Shown in pieces: positions 33,831 to 42,684 of a stretch of 64,000 nucleotides of DNA (the first letter of the stretch is position 1; each line of letters opens with the position of its first letter). The stretch is from Pseudomonas sp. MMS21 TM103 (GTDB lineage: Bacteria > Pseudomonadota > Gammaproteobacteria > Pseudomonadales > Pseudomonadaceae). The position numbers were made by a program, and so were the translations under genes. The stretch covers positions 186,001 to 250,000 of the forward strand of contig NZ_JAJISP010000005.1 of the NCBI RefSeq assembly GCF_022132145.1, in the 5' to 3' direction. A model generated the notes under the pieces. The model made no database searches, had not been told where the DNA came from, and saw only the letters and a list, made by a program, of their open reading frames with translations.

Positions 33831-35027
33831 ATGTACCAGGGGTACGCCGAATTGGACGAACAAGGAAAGCTCAAGCCCGTAAATGGGCGCTACAACACCA
33901 ACGACGAAACGAAACGAATCGTCTGGACTCAGGCTGCCGGCCACTGCGAGCTATGCGGCACCGATCTCACGTTCGACTATCGCGCAGGCAAGCCGATGAG
34001 GTGGGGTGAGGTTGCCCACATCCTACCGGCCAGCCCCCAAGGCCCGCGAGGGCGTGAGGCTCATGACGAAGCAAAGGCGCAGGGGCTCACGAACGACTGC
34101 GCCAACCTCATGCTCCTGTGCCCGGGCTGCCACGACAAGATTGATCGTGACGCGGATGGCTACCCGGAAAATGACTTGAGTGGCCTGCACCAGGCCTACC
34201 TCGAACGCATCCGCCTCGCGGCTACAACGCCCGATGGCGGGCGGGCAATTCCCGTAATCGTTCAGAGCCAGCACTTCGCGACGAGCAATGACATTTCCGT
34301 TCGCGATCTGCTGACTGCAATGTCTTCCGAGGGACTAACGGCCTTCGACCATCCCATCAAGATCACTTTCCCGCCTCCCGGACCTCGTGGCAGGGAGGCG
34401 TTCTATTGGCAGAAAATCAAGGACGACATCCAGCACGACCTGGAGCAGCAACTGAAACGCCGTGGGGGTACTTATGGCGACACGCCTGCGCTGGCTGTCG
34501 TGGGTGTGGCTGATATCCCAGCGCTAATGCTATTGGGACAGGCTATAGGCGACCGCTCTAAACGCCTGCTCTTTTCCTTCAATCGCGAGCATCAACTACG
34601 TTGGCCTAATCAGTCAGCTGAGCCGCCGGAGTTTTTGTTCACCCCCCCGGCGGCTGGGGATGGCCCGCTTGCACTGGTACTGTCTATCTCCGCTCAGGTC
34701 CCGCTTCGCGACGTCGAGGAGGCACTACCTGGCGCACGTATCGCAGAGCTAAGCATCCCAGAACCCAGTTACGCGATGGTTCAGAACCGTCGCGTGATTC
34801 ACGCTTTTCGCGACGCCCTACAAATGCACTTGAGCCGACTTGAGGCCGCGACGGCGGACACAATTCATGTGTTCGCGGCGATTCCAGCTGCTTTGGCGAT
34901 TGAGTTCGGTGCCTTGCTTACCACGCAACACCAGCATCCTTACCTGATTTTCGATCGAGATAAAGACAACCAAAACAGGTTCGCGCCAACACTACAGTTG
35001 GGCCTTCAGGCCCAGGAGGTCCGTTGA
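33831..35027 (+). CDS. cap5: CBASS effector Cap5: HNH endonuclease fused to a SAVED domain
   Basis: A 398-residue effector that degrades DNA when its SAVED domain binds the cyclic nucleotide made by the neighbouring CD-NTase. The N-terminal HNH domain shows the zinc cysteines HCELC (C39, C42) and CPGCH (C97, C100), with catalytic H63 (EVAHILP), N92 and H101. The opening RYNTNDETKRIVW is typical of Cap5. The SAVED part runs from about residue 190, with ALAVVGVADIPALMLLGQAI and LALVLSISAQVPLRDVEEAL. The ATG at 33831 has a weak ribosome site. The stop overlaps the CD-NTase start (TGATG). First gene of a type II CBASS operon. Confidence 0.9.
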   Translation: MYQGYAELDEQGKLKPVNGRYNTNDETKRIVWTQAAGHCELCGTDLTFDYRAGKPMRWGEVAHILPASPQGPRGREAHDEAKAQGLTNDCANLMLLCPGCHDKIDRDADGYPENDLSGLHQAYLERIRLAATTPDGGRAIPVIVQSQHFATSNDISVRDLLTAMSSEGLTAFDHPIKITFPPPGPRGREAFYWQKIKDDIQHDLEQQLKRRGGTYGDTPALAVVGVADIPALMLLGQAIGDRSKRLLFSFNREHQLRWPNQSAEPPEFLFTPPAAGDGPLALVLSISAQVPLRDVEEALPGARIAELSIPEPSYAMVQNRRVIHAFRDALQMHLSRLEAATADTIHVFAAIPAALAIEFGALLTTQHQHPYLIFDRDKDNQNRFAPTLQLGLQAQEVR

Positions 35028-36280
35028 TGTCCATGAGCAATGAACAGACCAAGCGAGGGAGTTGGGAACACTTTCTGCTCCGCGCAGCAAGGGAGATCTC
35101 ACTGTCGGAAGCACAGTACGAGAAGATCAACGATCGATACTCCCAGTTGGAGAAGATCCTTTCTGCATCCGACAATCTGCTACTGGCGGAGGCGCATATT
35201 TTTGTTCAGGGCTCCATGCGCCTGAAAACGACGATCAAACCCGTTTCTGGCGCTCCCGAAGATTTGGACACCATCGATGCGGACGCCATCATTTGGCTTC
35301 CACATGCCCAGGGGGCGGGAGCTCAAGAAGTCCTGGATGCTATCGAGGAGCGATTCAGGGCTGGTAGCCGTGTACAGGAAGAAATCAAGCCGCTGCGTCG
35401 CGGCATTCGGATCGTCTATGCCGACGAAAACCCCGGATTCCATATCGATGTCACGCCAGCGCGTGCCATCAATGGGAACTCTCAAGGCAATGGCGAAGGT
35501 AAGCTGGAAGTTCCAGACCGGGAGACAGGATGGAAGGCGAGCAGCCCCATCCCCTACTCCAATTGGTTGCAGGTCGCTTCAACCCAGACGATTTCCTTGG
35601 AGGAGCATCTGGCTGTCGCGAAAAGTCAGCGCACCGTTGATGCCGCCACTCAGGATCCGTTGCCTCAGTATGAGGAGTATCTCGATCAAGACCCACTTCG
35701 GGCAACGATCAAGCTGCTGAAGCGGCATCGTGATGAGTGGGCCATCAGAACGAAGAATGAGGACTGCCGACCTATTTCGGCAGTCATCACAACACTCGCC
35801 ACTCACGCCTACCTTGACGTGGCGAAAGAGTCTCAGTCGAAACCGCTAAGCCCGCTGGATGCGATCCTCGAGATCGTCCGGAGGATGCCGGATCACGTCA
35901 AACACCGGGGGAACGAATGCTTGGTCTGCAACCCAGCAGACAGCGGTGAAAACTTCGCTGAGAAATGGAATAGACCGAGTGAGGGGCATCGCTACCGTCG
36001 GGCTTTCCAAGACTGGCACTCGAATGCCAGCGCATCTGTGTCTTTGGGGCTTGAGAGCTTCGATTCCGCGGAGGCTTTTGCCAAGGCAGTTAAGGAAAAC
36101 TTTGGCATGAGCCCAGCGTTCATCTCGGCAGTGAACAGCGAAATTCCGTCCAACTGGACGATGCCTGGCCGCTCGGACGGAACCACCCGAAACTCTACGT
36201 CAATGGGCGCACTGTTTGGAGGTGTCAGTGGGACAGCGAGTTCTCAGGAGGACGTGAAGCCGGTTGAGCGTCTTGGTTGA
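35027..36280 (+). CDS. cdnG: CBASS CD-NTase (cGAS-like nucleotidyltransferase), probably clade G
   Basis: This enzyme makes the cyclic oligonucleotide alarm signal upon phage infection. In its 417 residues the nucleotidyltransferase signature is FVQGSMRLKTTI (Gly62-Ser63), with metal-binding D84 and D86 in DTIDADAI and a third aspartate, D141, in FHIDVTPAR. The C-terminal tail ends in Leu-Gly, the kind of C-terminus that Cap2 conjugates. The ATG at 35027 has AGGAGG seven bases upstream. Clade G and a 3',2'-cGAMP product are inferred only from the pairing with Cap5 reported for such systems. Confidence 0.85.
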   Translation: MSMSNEQTKRGSWEHFLLRAAREISLSEAQYEKINDRYSQLEKILSASDNLLLAEAHIFVQGSMRLKTTIKPVSGAPEDLDTIDADAIIWLPHAQGAGAQEVLDAIEERFRAGSRVQEEIKPLRRGIRIVYADENPGFHIDVTPARAINGNSQGNGEGKLEVPDRETGWKASSPIPYSNWLQVASTQTISLEEHLAVAKSQRTVDAATQDPLPQYEEYLDQDPLRATIKLLKRHRDEWAIRTKNEDCRPISAVITTLATHAYLDVAKESQSKPLSPLDAILEIVRRMPDHVKHRGNECLVCNPADSGENFAEKWNRPSEGHRYRRAFQDWHSNASASVSLGLESFDSAEAFAKAVKENFGMSPAFISAVNSEIPSNWTMPGRSDGTTRNSTSMGALFGGVSGTASSQEDVKPVERLG

Positions 36281-38048
36281 TCAGGCAAACACGCTTCTGC
36301 AGCGGGGCATAGCCGCGCTGCGAGGCGCTCTCGGTGAAGACGCTGCACTTGCACTTCTTCAGCCTGCCCCCACGCGGGCTGACGAAGCTTCGAGCTACTA
36401 TTTTCCTCTGCCAGTTGACTACACGGGGACAGAGCGGCGGCTGCGCATCAGCTTTCCGACGAATTTTCCCCGCGCAGGCTTAAGGCTCATTGTCGAGCCC
36501 TCGCCGTGGCTTATATGGCCCCACGCCATGGAAGTTGGGCTGTGCCTGCATGGCTTTCAGGAACGCCCGGTGATGGGCTCTCCTGAGTCTGTCGTGGCAG
36601 ATAGCTTCTCTCGATTAGGCAAGATCGTGAACTTGTCCAGGATGGGATCATGCGCGGCTGTTCGGGATGCCGAATTTCAACGCGAAATCACGTCCTACTG
36701 GTCCAGACAGCACGGCCTATCGCTACAGAACCTCATCCTTCTGGACCGTCCTCAGGCGGCCTCAAGGCTATTTGCCTTAAGTGATCCTCGCCAAGCTTTG
36801 CCGTCTGGCCAAGAAACAGTCTGGTTAGCGACAGATGTGTCATCACTAAAAAGGCACTGCACACGAACGATTGGCCGATCCCCGATCATGCGCGCGCCGG
36901 AGGCACCTGGCTTCTATGCAAAGCTTCAAAGCTATCCAGATCTACGCATTCCAGCCCCTGAACTATTGCTCGCATGGCTCGCTCCTCATCTTGATCCCGA
37001 TGATTGCGCGCAGCTGTTGGCCTGGTTCAATGAGCGAGGTTCGCTAACTAACCGCTGGATCGCCTTGAAGCTTCCTGGAGACGCCAGTACCCCGATCTAC
37101 TGTCTCAACGTGCGCACCCACGGCCCTCAGCTGGATCGCGGGTCAAAGTTTTATTTGCGATCAGCGCGACGCCGGCCAGCAGTTGCGGTCACTTATTCCC
37201 CTGTTCTCATCCGCGCAACGACACTGGACGTGCTGGATCGGACCGAGATTTTATCCCGCGACCTCAGCGGTGTGGCCCAGAGCCTGGAAAGTGCTCGCGT
37301 AGTTTGTGTCGGGGTGGGCTCGCTGGGTAGTACGGTTGCCCTGCAGTTGGCACGCTCGGGGGTTGGGCATCTGACACTCATTGATCACGACCAACTGGTG
37401 TCGGCAAATCTTGGCAGGCATGTTCTCGGGGCAGATGACTTAGGGCGGGCAAAGGCCGAAGCGCTCCACGAGCGAATCCGCAAAGACTTACCCACCACAG
37501 AGGTCGCTGCATTCTCAACCTTCGCTGAAGTGGTGATGTACAAGAATCCCGAGGTATTCGAACAAGCGGATTTGGTGGTGGTCACCACTGCTGATTGGCC
37601 ATCGGAGGTGGCTCTCTGGAGATCCAAGTCGAATGGCACCTCATGGTGCCTACTCCAGGCCTGGAGTGAGCCACATACGCAGGTGGGACACGTGCTGCTT
37701 GCCCCATCTGGTGCATTCGATGCCCGAGACATGTTCATGGAGAACGGTGATTTTAGGCATAAGTTCACCGAATGGCCGGGAGGCGGCGTCATCGCCCTTC
37801 CCGCCTGCGGAGAGAGTTTCATCCCAGGAGGTTCTCTGGGGATGGTGAACATTGCTTCTATGGTTTCTCAAGCTGCGTTACGGGCATTGAGTGGTGACAT
37901 CGAAAGTCCGGTCTGGGTCAGCAGCATCAACAGACCCCACGATGTGGCGACTCTGGGAGGGAAGTACCTTGGGCCTGAGTTACCTGCTGGAATGCAGCAG
38001 GCCCAGTTGGAGCGAGGTTGGCCGGCGCAAATGGAGAAAGCTCAATGA
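36264..38048 (+). CDS. cap2: CBASS ancillary Cap2: E2-E1 ubiquitin-transfer-like fusion
   Basis: Cap2 conjugates the CD-NTase C-terminus to targets and so primes signalling. In the 594 residues an E2-like domain with cysteine C94 (GLCLHG) comes first. A linker follows, then an E1-like adenylation domain with VCVGVGSLGSTVALQLAR (GxGxxG at 350-355), IDHDQLVSANLGRHV and the E1 catalytic cysteine C515 (LPACGESF). The best start is TTG 36264, 11 bases after AGGAGG, overlapping the cdnG end by 17 bp. A second in-frame TTG at 36273 is possible. The stop overlaps cap3 (ATGA). Confidence 0.9.
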   Translation: MSVLVDQANTLLQRGIAALRGALGEDAALALLQPAPTRADEASSYYFPLPVDYTGTERRLRISFPTNFPRAGLRLIVEPSPWLIWPHAMEVGLCLHGFQERPVMGSPESVVADSFSRLGKIVNLSRMGSCAAVRDAEFQREITSYWSRQHGLSLQNLILLDRPQAASRLFALSDPRQALPSGQETVWLATDVSSLKRHCTRTIGRSPIMRAPEAPGFYAKLQSYPDLRIPAPELLLAWLAPHLDPDDCAQLLAWFNERGSLTNRWIALKLPGDASTPIYCLNVRTHGPQLDRGSKFYLRSARRRPAVAVTYSPVLIRATTLDVLDRTEILSRDLSGVAQSLESARVVCVGVGSLGSTVALQLARSGVGHLTLIDHDQLVSANLGRHVLGADDLGRAKAEALHERIRKDLPTTEVAAFSTFAEVVMYKNPEVFEQADLVVVTTADWPSEVALWRSKSNGTSWCLLQAWSEPHTQVGHVLLAPSGAFDARDMFMENGDFRHKFTEWPGGGVIALPACGESFIPGGSLGMVNIASMVSQAALRALSGDIESPVWVSSINRPHDVATLGGKYLGPELPAGMQQAQLERGWPAQMEKAQ

Positions 38049-38536
38049 CGGCAATTGCCTGGCGATGGGGCTGGCCTGGGGTGGACACTCATCTGTTGGT
38101 ATCGCAGGACGTCGCGAGCCTGCTAGAGCGCTATTGCCAACGGAAGTTTGATGTGGAGCGTGGGGGACAGCTATTTGTAGACCCTTCTAGCTCAACCGGA
38201 TTGGTGCTTGCCTTGGCCACGCCCCCTCATGGAGACGATCGGGCTGGAAGGACTTGGCTGGAATTGAATGCCCGCCGCTGCCGGGATGAGATAGAGCGTG
38301 CCAACGCTGAAGGGCTCCGCCTGGTGGGTTACTGGCATACACATCCGCAAAGCATTCCCATGATCTCCCCGACCGATATCGGGAGTTTTTCCAGGTTTGC
38401 TGCGCGCTACACACGGGATCTGCCACATCCAATGGCAATCATCGTGGGCAACACCAACAGCCCTGAAGGCATAAAGGCTTGGTCTTTCAGGGAGGGGCGC
38501 TATGTTGAAGCTGTCAGGGATAACAGGCCAGATTAG
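38045..38536 (+). CDS. cap3: CBASS ancillary Cap3: JAB/JAMM-family deconjugating protease
   Basis: Cap3 removes CD-NTase conjugates made by Cap2. The 163 residues hold a full JAMM site: E38 (VERGGQLF), H98 and H100 (GYWHTHPQ), S108 and D111 (ISPTD), in the H-x-H-x7-S-x2-D order. The ATG at 38045 overlaps the Cap2 stop. Presence of both Cap2 and Cap3 defines this as a type II CBASS. The operon ends here, four bases into the opposing exonuclease gene. Confidence 0.9.
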   Translation: MTAIAWRWGWPGVDTHLLVSQDVASLLERYCQRKFDVERGGQLFVDPSSSTGLVLALATPPHGDDRAGRTWLELNARRCRDEIERANAEGLRLVGYWHTHPQSIPMISPTDIGSFSRFAARYTRDLPHPMAIIVGNTNSPEGIKAWSFREGRYVEAVRDNRPD

Positions 38537-39081
38537 CGATTGCGCCCCTCTGCCAGCATTAGCGCGAATAGCTCTGCCTGAAATCGTGCGTCGTCTAATG
38601 CGTTATGGTTCGGTGAGCTTTGGGGCTTGAGCCGAGCTGTCATTAGGGAGGATTTAGTTTCCTTCCAGCGGCAGCCCGTAGCCCCCATGTAATACGCCTT
38701 TATGTCGACTGCAGTGAACCCAAAGGGGTTTGCCCCAACATACTTGTGGAAGTAGTAGTTGATGAATGACCAGTCGAATGGAGCATTAAGGCCTACGAAA
38801 ATGGCTTTCTGCCCTGCTGGGCATGCCTGGGTTAGCCATTGCTCAAGTTTGAGCATCGCTACCTGCGGACTAAGCCCCTCGCTTTCCAGCCTTTTCAGAT
38901 CAAGGCCTGTCACGGCCACTGCCTCTGGATCATGCTTTGAACCATCAGGCTGAAGCTCGAGATAAATAGAATTGGCAGGTTCTGCAACAAGACAGGCCCC
39001 GATTGAAAGCAGGCTATAAATGCCCGGCACCGGCCCGGAAGTTTCGACGTCGACGGAGACATAAAGCTCATCACTGGTCAT
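38533..39081 (-). CDS. DEDDh-family 3'-5' exonuclease, possibly Cap18-like
   Basis: A 182-residue DnaQ-type exonuclease. D11 and E13 (SVDVETSG), D103 (NAPFDWSF), and H159 with D164 (HNALDDA) complete the DEDDh site. Exonucleases of this kind have been described as CBASS accessory proteins (Cap18), usually inside the operon. Here the gene is convergent with cap3 and their stop codons overlap within four bases. That tight arrangement suggests it travels with the defence cassette, but its own promoter implies separate expression. It could equally be an unrelated RNase T/DnaQ-like enzyme. Confidence 0.8.
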   Translation of the reverse strand: MTSDELYVSVDVETSGPVPGIYSLLSIGACLVAEPANSIYLELQPDGSKHDPEAVAVTGLDLKRLESEGLSPQVAMLKLEQWLTQACPAGQKAIFVGLNAPFDWSFINYYFHKYVGANPFGFTAVDIKAYYMGATGCRWKETKSSLMTARLKPQSSPNHNALDDARFQAELFALMLAEGRNR

Positions 39082-39873
39082 GCCATTTCCTTATAGTCAA
39101 AGCTCGTTGGCGCACGGTGCTAGCTGTCCGCGCTAGAGCGCCCCGCCCCTCGAGCAGAACGGGCCAATACTTACGGATACGTTAACAAAATACAGGCTCC
39201 ACCGCCTCAGCAAGGGCAACGATGCTCGCGCTTAGTTGCGTCTCGGACAGCAACTCGATGCAATGCGGCGATTCAGCCCGCCATTGTAAAGAGCAGATCG
39301 AGGCAACCGAAACGTCGCGGGTTGAGGCTGAGAAAACCCCTGCGACACGGCTCTTCCGCAAGGAGAGACAAGCACCTACCCTTCCGGTCTTCAGTGGCCG
39401 CAGACAGCGGCAACACAGGAGAATAGCGCAGAGCCCAAGCCGGCCCGGGTACTTGATCGAACCACTCACCGGGCTGGGCTGCTACGCGTTCCAACATCTA
39501 CCTCAATTACCCGGCCGAGGCTCTGAATCACACGTCACGGGATTTGTTGCCAGAAGATGGTTTGTAAACGACGCTTTGGTTTCACACCGCCACGTAGCCC
39601 AAAGCTTGGATCCTGCAGGATCACCTGCTCCAATATCAAGCTCAATAGCAAGCCGGTAATCCCCCCATTTTTAGCACTCGCCAAAAGTAGAGGTCAGGCC
39701 GAAAGCCGAATTGGTATTGAGTGAGGGCGAGCATTCGCAACTGTAGTCGTTCATACGCAGCCGCCCTCTCCCAGCGGCACAGAGCAACCTGGCACGCATC
39801 ATCCTCAGCACCTCGCTCAGCACTTTTGGCGTGGCCGGCGTGCCCAGGCGACGATGGCGTGATCGGACTGTGC
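39082..39873. other. Gene-poor stretch after the exonuclease gene
   Basis: About 790 bp without a frame I can assign. Possible frames lack ribosome sites and family-like sequence. It contains a 32-bp sequence at 39655-39686 that recurs at 47408 (listed separately). It probably marks the junction between the defence cassette and the tyrosine block. Confidence 0.5.
39655..39686 (+). repeat. Direct repeat, copy 1 (32 bp)
   Basis: GGTAATCCCCCCATTTTTAG continuing CACTCGCCAAAA. It matches 47408-47439 with three differences, in the same orientation. On the minus strand both copies would encode FW-x-VLK-x-GGLP, so they may be remnants of one coding sequence or of the ends of an insertion element. 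Confidence 0.6.
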
Positions 39874-40276
39874 ATGGGCCTGGCCGGGGTGGTGTGGGCT
39901 GAGCTGCCCGTACCGGCCTTCACCTGGCCTGGACGCACACCATTGAGAAAGTACGCGTGGAAGAAGATTACCGCGTTACGCCAGAGGGCTTGTTGCTCGG
40001 CGAGGCGCGGATCAAGTGGTCTGGTGCCGGCATGGAAATCCCTGCCGATTCCGAAATGCGTGAGGGCAGCTGGCACTACCAACGCCAGCTAGCGCCCTGC
40101 AACCGCTGCGCTTGGGGCGAACCCCCGAGGCAGGGGATTACCAACTGTATTTCAACCAGCGTTGTCGCTCAATGAGCGACTGGCTCGGCCCGCCACAAGC
40201 GACCCGGCCGGCGTTGGAACTCTGGAGCTGTGAGCTCGGCTCCCCAATGTCGGTCAACGATGTGAATAACGGCTAA
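39874..40276 (+). pseudogene. DUF1850-family protein, frameshifted
   Basis: Joining three frames gives a leader-like GLAGVVWAELPVPAF. The DUF1850 core WTHTIEKVRVEEDYRV, then LLLGEARIKWSGAGMEIPAD, follows, and the end is AGDYQLYFNQRCRSMSDWLG. One-base losses at about 39922 and 40097 break the frame. DUF1850 genes usually sit beside TAXI-type TRAP permease genes, and none is present here, so this is a stranded remnant. Function of the family is unknown. Confidence 0.7.
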
Positions 40277-40435
40277 CGCCGTTTTCGCTCCCAGCGTCAC
40301 AAGCGCTGGCCGCACCAAGAGGAGCCCCCGTTCGACCAGGCCGGCGGGGGAACTCGAAGGGCGCCGGCAGCCAGCGCCCTGGCTCCATAAACAGAACTAC
40401 CTTGGATTTGCACAAAAATCCAAAATGGGCGATGC

Positions 40436-40652
40436 CAGCCATTGACCCACATTGAGGCGATGTAAAGCACGGTTACGATGGAGGCCAGCCAGAAGTGCGC
40501 GTTGATTAGGGCGATGCTGAACATCCGCGCGGCCGAACACTCTGGGAATAAGGGGGTAGGTAGAGCGAGCCGAAGGTGCTCATCGCCACCAAGCCCAGGG
40601 CACCGGCGTGCACATGACCAATAGTCCAATCGGTGTAGTGTGACAGCGCATC
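40436..40652 (-). pseudogene. Fragment of ccoN (cbb3 cytochrome oxidase subunit I)
   Basis: The minus strand reads ALSHYTDWTIGHVHAGALGL, then VAMSTFGSLY in one frame. After a short indel it continues MFSIALINAHFWLASIVTVLYIASMWVNG in another. Both belong to CcoN, the first including histidines near the haem-copper centre. Only about 70 codons remain. An intact copy presumably exists elsewhere in the genome. Confidence 0.8.
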
Positions 40653-40705
40653 TGAGCACCTCCAAACATCGCCTATACCCTTGACACCTCATCCCCTATC
40701 TAGCA

Positions 40706-40733
40706 AATTACGCTAAACGTAAACTAATTACGC
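40706..40733 (+). promoter_or_regulatory. Candidate HmgR operator upstream of maiA
   Basis: This 28-bp element (AATTACGCTAAACGTAAACT continuing AATTACGC) shares 24 of 28 bases with the one before hmgA at 43533. It has ATTACG half-sites in the order direct-inverted-direct. It ends 20 bp before the maiA ATG, so a bound repressor would block initiation. Confidence 0.65.
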
Positions 40734-40753
40734 AAATAATCACGGTTAGCGCA

Positions 40754-41386
40754 ATGAATCTCTACACCTACTACCGCTCAACGTCATCTTACCGGGTGCG
40801 TATTGCGCTGGGCCTTAAAGGGCTGGATTACAACGCTGTACCGGTCAACCTGCTCAGCAACGGTGGCGAGCACCGCCAGCCCGCATACAGGGAGCTCAAT
40901 CCGCAAGGCCGAGTACCTGCTCTGCGTACAGATGCCGGCGACATCGTTATCCAGTCGCCAGCCATCATCGAATACTTGGAGGAGCGTTACCCGCAATACC
41001 CATTGCTGCCAAACAACCCATTCGAGCGGGCCAAGCAACGCAGTGTTGCAGCACTGATAGGTTGCGATATCCACCCCTTGCACAACGTCGCGGTCCTCAA
41101 CCGCCTGCGTCAGTTGCAGGTCGAGGAAGCCGAGGTCATGGCCTGGATTGCGCACTGGATCCACGAAGGTTTCACTGCGGTCGAGGCACTGATCGGCGAA
41201 CATAGGTTCTGCTTTCAGGAGCCGGGCTTGGCTGATGTATACCTGCTGCCGCAGGTCTATGCCGCGCGCCGCTTCAAGGTCGAGCTCACCGCCTATCCGA
41301 AGATTCTTCGCGTAGAGAAATTGGGACTGCAGCACCCGGCAATCCTGAAAGCTCATCCCGACGCGCAATCAGACAAACCTGTGTGA
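40754..41386 (+). CDS. maiA: Maleylacetoacetate isomerase
   Basis: A zeta-class glutathione transferase-fold enzyme (210 residues) that isomerises maleylacetoacetate to fumarylacetoacetate in tyrosine breakdown. The active-site motif is STSSYRVRIALGLKGL, where the canonical SSCSWRVR has become SSYRVR, and QSPAIIEYLEERYP binds glutathione. In P. aeruginosa maiA sits after fahA. Here it is placed upstream of hpd with its own operator. Confidence 0.92.
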   Translation: MNLYTYYRSTSSYRVRIALGLKGLDYNAVPVNLLSNGGEHRQPAYRELNPQGRVPALRTDAGDIVIQSPAIIEYLEERYPQYPLLPNNPFERAKQRSVAALIGCDIHPLHNVAVLNRLRQLQVEEAEVMAWIAHWIHEGFTAVEALIGEHRFCFQEPGLADVYLLPQVYAARRFKVELTAYPKILRVEKLGLQHPAILKAHPDAQSDKPV

Positions 41387-41523
41387 GCAGATGAAGGTAC
41401 TGGGGTTTCAACTCATTTTTGGAGACTTCCTGGCGCGCAGCGTCCGGGGTGTTTCCTGTGCTCCGCCAAAGAAGGCTTAGACCGCTGACACGCCTTCCAC
41501 CACTCGAATTAAAGGAGCCAAAA

Positions 41524-42600
41524 ATGGCTGATCTATTTGAAAACCCTATGGGCCTGATGGGCTTTGAGTTCATTGAATTCGCCTCGCCTACACCGAATGC
41601 ACTTGAACCTGTCTTCGAGATGATGGGCTTCAGCAAAGTGGCCAACCATCGCTCGAAAAACGTCTCCCTTTACCGCCAAGGCGAGATCAACCTCATCCTG
41701 AACAACGAGCCAACGAGCGTTGCATCGTACTTCGCCGCAGAACATGGTCCGTCTGTATGCGGCATGGCCTTTCGCGTCAAGGATGCTCAGAAAGCCTATG
41801 CACGAGCGCTTGAATTAGGCGCACAGCCTGTCGAGATCGCCACCGGCCCGATGGAGTTGCGTCTGCCAGCAATCAAGGGCATTGGCGGAGCGCCGCTGTA
41901 CCTGATCGATCGCTTTGGCGAGGGAACCTCGATCTACGACATCGACTTCACTTTTATCGAGGGCGTTGATCGTCACCCCAAAGGCGCCGGTCTGAAACTC
42001 ATCGACCACCTGACCCACAACGTGTACCGCGGGCGCATGGCCTACTGGGCGGACTTCTACGAGAAGCTGTTCAATTTCCGCGAGATTCGCTATTTCGACA
42101 TCAAAGGCGAATACACCGGTCTGACTTCCAAGGCCATGACGGCACCGGACGGCATGATCCGCATCCCGCTGAACGAAGAGTCGTCCAAGGGTGCAGGACA
42201 GATCGAAGAGTTCTTGATGCAGTTCAATGGCGAAGGCATTCAACATGTTGCGTTCTTCAGCGACGACTTGCTGAGCACCTGGGATCATCTCAAATCGCTC
42301 GGCATGCGCTTCATGACCGCGCCACCCGCCACGTATTACGAAATGCTTGAAGGGCGCCTGCCGGGACACGGCGAGCCTATAAACGAACTGCAATCACGCG
42401 GCATATTGCTCGATGGAACCTCAGACGACGGTGAACGCCGACTGCTGCTGCAGATCTTCTCCGAAACCCTGATGGGGCCGGTGTTCTTCGAGTTCATCCA
42501 GCGCAAGGGTGATGATGGTTTCGGTGAAGGCAACTTCAAGGCCCTTTTCGAATCGATTGAACGCGATCAAGTCCGCCGCGGGGTTCTTGCTACAGACTAA
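41524..42600 (+). CDS. hpd: 4-hydroxyphenylpyruvate dioxygenase
   Basis: This non-haem iron enzyme converts 4-hydroxyphenylpyruvate to homogentisate. The 358 residues match the P. fluorescens enzyme in length. The two vicinal-oxygen-chelate halves carry iron ligands in IDHLTHNVY (His162), GIQHVAFFS (His near 241) and GPVFFEFIQRKG (Glu near 323). The start at 41524 (MADLFENPMG) follows AAAGGAG. It is 137 bp after maiA; no copy of the operator is seen in that gap, so it may be read from the maiA promoter or its own. Confidence 0.96.
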   Translation: MADLFENPMGLMGFEFIEFASPTPNALEPVFEMMGFSKVANHRSKNVSLYRQGEINLILNNEPTSVASYFAAEHGPSVCGMAFRVKDAQKAYARALELGAQPVEIATGPMELRLPAIKGIGGAPLYLIDRFGEGTSIYDIDFTFIEGVDRHPKGAGLKLIDHLTHNVYRGRMAYWADFYEKLFNFREIRYFDIKGEYTGLTSKAMTAPDGMIRIPLNEESSKGAGQIEEFLMQFNGEGIQHVAFFSDDLLSTWDHLKSLGMRFMTAPPATYYEMLEGRLPGHGEPINELQSRGILLDGTSDDGERRLLLQIFSETLMGPVFFEFIQRKGDDGFGEGNFKALFESIERDQVRRGVLATD

Positions 42601-42627
42601 AGCGCTTCGCTTAACTCGGTTACCTCA

Positions 42628-42675
42628 CGACAAGCCAGCCATTGCCTAACAGGCATAGCCGGCTTGTCGTTTTTT
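42628..42675. terminator. Terminator between hpd and hmgR
   Basis: CGACAAGCC (42628-42637 region) pairs with GGCTTGTCG (42661-42669), followed by six T. It separates the convergent hpd and hmgR genes. Confidence 0.8.
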
Positions 42676-42684
42676 ATGCGCACG

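Noticed and set aside
38533..39081. Exonuclease as a DNA polymerase III epsilon subunit (DnaQ)
   Set aside because: At 182 residues it lacks the C-terminal polymerase-binding tail, and no replication genes are adjacent.
39182..39659. Frames of 95 and 145 codons after the exonuclease gene
   Set aside because: Neither has a ribosome site or a recognisable domain, and the two overlap on opposite strands.
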